DNA of 64,000 bases, taken from Microcaldota archaeon. Lineage in GTDB: Archaea; Micrarchaeota; Micrarchaeia; Anstonellales; J096. The notes beneath the pieces are model-generated. The model had not been told where the DNA came from. It saw only the letters and a list, made by a program, of their open reading frames with translations, and searched no databases. The position numbers and the translations under genes are program-made. This document shows, one piece after another, positions 62,185-64,000 of the stretch (the first letter of the stretch is position 1; each line of letters opens with the position of its first letter). The stretch is taken from assembly GCA_015522475.1 (NCBI GenBank), contig WAMF01000001.1, positions 100,054 to 164,053 of the forward strand, read 5' to 3'.

Positions 62185-63489
62185 ATGCGCATTTTTTTCA
62201 AAACGTATGGATGTACACTCAACAAAGCAGATACGGCTAAGATGAAAGCCCTTGCCATTGAAAAAGGGCACAGCTTAGCAAACAACGAAGAAGAAGCAGA
62301 GCTTGTTGTAGTCAACACATGCACAGTAAAGGCAGCTACAGAAAGTAAGATCTGCCACTACTTGAAAAGTTTAAAGAAGGAAGGAAAGAAATTTGTTGTA
62401 GGAGGCTGTCTATCCGCTGTAGATAAAGGTTTAGCCAAGCAGTTTAATACAGCCATTCTCAATCCCTATGATCTAGGAGCTATCGACGAGGCCATACAAG
62501 AGGCCAACAGGCGACAAGCAAAGGTTCATTTCAGCCTTCAAAGGAAAGATGCCTTGCCCATCCATATAGAAAGGCCTATTCACCCTATTGGCATACAGGA
62601 AGGCTGCACATCCCACTGCACGTTTTGCCAAACGAAGTTAGCTAGACCAAAACTCCAGAGTAGGAGCATCGAAGATATAAAGAGGGAAATAAAAGCTGCC
62701 ATGGGTGAAGATGTGGTTGAGATAGATCTAGCTGGAACAGATACAGGGGCTTATGGTCTAGACATAGGCACAGATTTAGCTCATCTCTTAGAAGCTGTTG
62801 AACAGACTATACCTACAATCAAAGGAAGACCGATGGTGCGCGTCGGTATGGCAAACCCTCATCACATAAAACGTCTCGGAGCTGGGCTTGTTGAAGTTAT
62901 GAAGGCCAAACACATATACAACTTTCTCCATACATCTGTGCAAACAGGAAGTGAAAAAGTAGCCAAAGAAATGAGAAGAGACCATACTGTAAAAGACTTT
63001 GTGGATATTGCCAAGGCATATAAAAAGGCCTTTGGAGAACGAAACATAACTGTAGAAACAGACATAATCGTGGGCTACCCAACAGAAACGGAAGAAGACT
63101 TCGAAAAAACTCTCCACTTAATAGAGCACGTTGCCCCCGATGTGATAAACCTTTCAAAGTTTACGCCGCGCAAAGGGACGGTAGCTGCTCAGCTTAAGCA
63201 ACTGCCGACAGAGACCATAAAAAAGAGAAGTGTAGAAGCTGCAAGACTCATAAAAGAGGTTCATGAAAGAAGAAATGAGTGGTGGATTGGTAAGGAAGTC
63301 GAAGCGCTTGTAACAGAGAAGGGCAAAGGGCGCCTCTACAACTACAAGCAACTTGTCATTAAAGACGAATGGAATGACAACTTAATGGGAAAACACATTG
63401 CATGTGTCGTCGACAGCGTGACGCACACAAGCTTGATATGCAAAAAGCATTCCTTAACTATTAGAGAAGACTGGGAAGCAGTAAGATAA
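62185..63489 (+). CDS. Radical SAM methylthiotransferase, archaeal/eukaryal t6A (CDKAL1/MtaB-like) type
   Basis: FKTYGCTLNKADT, VVNTCTVK, VGGCLSAV, GCTSHCTFCQTKLARPKLQSR. Confidence 0.92.
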   Translation: MRIFFKTYGCTLNKADTAKMKALAIEKGHSLANNEEEAELVVVNTCTVKAATESKICHYLKSLKKEGKKFVVGGCLSAVDKGLAKQFNTAILNPYDLGAIDEAIQEANRRQAKVHFSLQRKDALPIHIERPIHPIGIQEGCTSHCTFCQTKLARPKLQSRSIEDIKREIKAAMGEDVVEIDLAGTDTGAYGLDIGTDLAHLLEAVEQTIPTIKGRPMVRVGMANPHHIKRLGAGLVEVMKAKHIYNFLHTSVQTGSEKVAKEMRRDHTVKDFVDIAKAYKKAFGERNITVETDIIVGYPTETEEDFEKTLHLIEHVAPDVINLSKFTPRKGTVAAQLKQLPTETIKKRSVEAARLIKEVHERRNEWWIGKEVEALVTEKGKGRLYNYKQLVIKDEWNDNLMGKHIACVVDSVTHTSLICKKHSLTIREDWEAVR

Positions 63490-64000
63490 GAAACGCCAAT
63501 AAGAGCGAATAGCGCACTGCGTTGTATAAGAAGTCACTCTTGACGACGGATCTCAGCAAATGATCGCCGTCGAAGAGGGGGATAGGTATTAGATTAACCA
63601 AGCCAACGAATAAGTTTAAGGCAAACGTAAGGCCTAGAAAATTGTATAAGAACTCGAGCCAGCCGATTTTATAGTAGTGAAGACCGCTTGTCTTACCTAT
63701 CGGATACACAAGCACATTAAGCTTGCCTTCTTCATTGGTCTTCATAGCAAGAGTTGTCCCATTGGCTAATTCAACATTTACACTTGCGTTAGCTGGAAGT
63801 GTTGTGTAACAAGAGCTGTTCGCGAAACCCGTTATAATTGTACCTTTTGGCAGTGCACCACCAACGACGTAGCATCCATTTGACGTATATGGCGTGCTAT
63901 ATGTTAGAAAGGCCAAGAAGAGAATGCCGAATACAACTGTAGTTAGAAAGTTAAAGCCAGGCCCAGATGAAAGAACTCGAGCCACACTGCGACGAGACTT
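63461..64000 (-). CDS. Site-2-protease (M50)-like membrane metalloprotease, C-terminal part; runs off window edge
   Basis: RVLSSGPGFNFL and LVNLIPIPLFDGDHLL; frame stays open to the window end. Confidence 0.75.
   Translation of the reverse strand, partial: KSRRSVARVLSSGPGFNFLTTVVFGILFLAFLTYSTPYTSNGCYVVGGALPKGTIITGFANSSCYTTLPANASVNVELANGTTLAMKTNEEGKLNVLVYPIGKTSGLHYYKIGWLEFLYNFLGLTFALNLFVGLVNLIPIPLFDGDHLLRSVVKSDFLYNAVRYSLLLAFLILLLPSLL

Overview
The window is archaeal chromosomal DNA. The evidence is eS26, eS6, aIF2-gamma, ABCE1/Rli1, an A-type ATP synthase, GatD, a Cdc48/VAT ATPase, Bud32, EndoQ, an archaeal CCA-adding enzyme and a tetraether-synthase-like radical SAM protein. Small proteins, compact spacing and reduced subunits suggest a small-genome (DPANN-like) lineage, but that is inference. 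I recognise about 55 CDS and three tRNAs (Gln-TTG, Thr-TGT, Arg-TCT), and no CRISPR array, rRNA or transposase. The most interesting observations are: (1) three divergent gene pairs with ~48-51 bp spacers, each with one palindromic TATA-like box about 25 bp from both start codons, which looks like symmetric bidirectional leaderless promoters; (2) a 250-bp inverted near-identical tract (about 9 mismatches) shared by two otherwise diverged NSUN/RsmB-family RNA methyltransferase genes 24 kb apart, a likely gene-conversion tract; (3) an A-type ATP synthase split into two convergent operons, with shortened subunits, a triplicated proteolipid and an extra small membrane protein; (4) a C-terminally truncated NFACT/Rqc2 homolog; (5) AT-rich accessory islands with a transglutaminase-like secreted protein, an ORFan, and a PD-(D/E)XK-like nuclease next to tRNA-Thr. 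All homology calls come from motif recognition by eye, with no database search.
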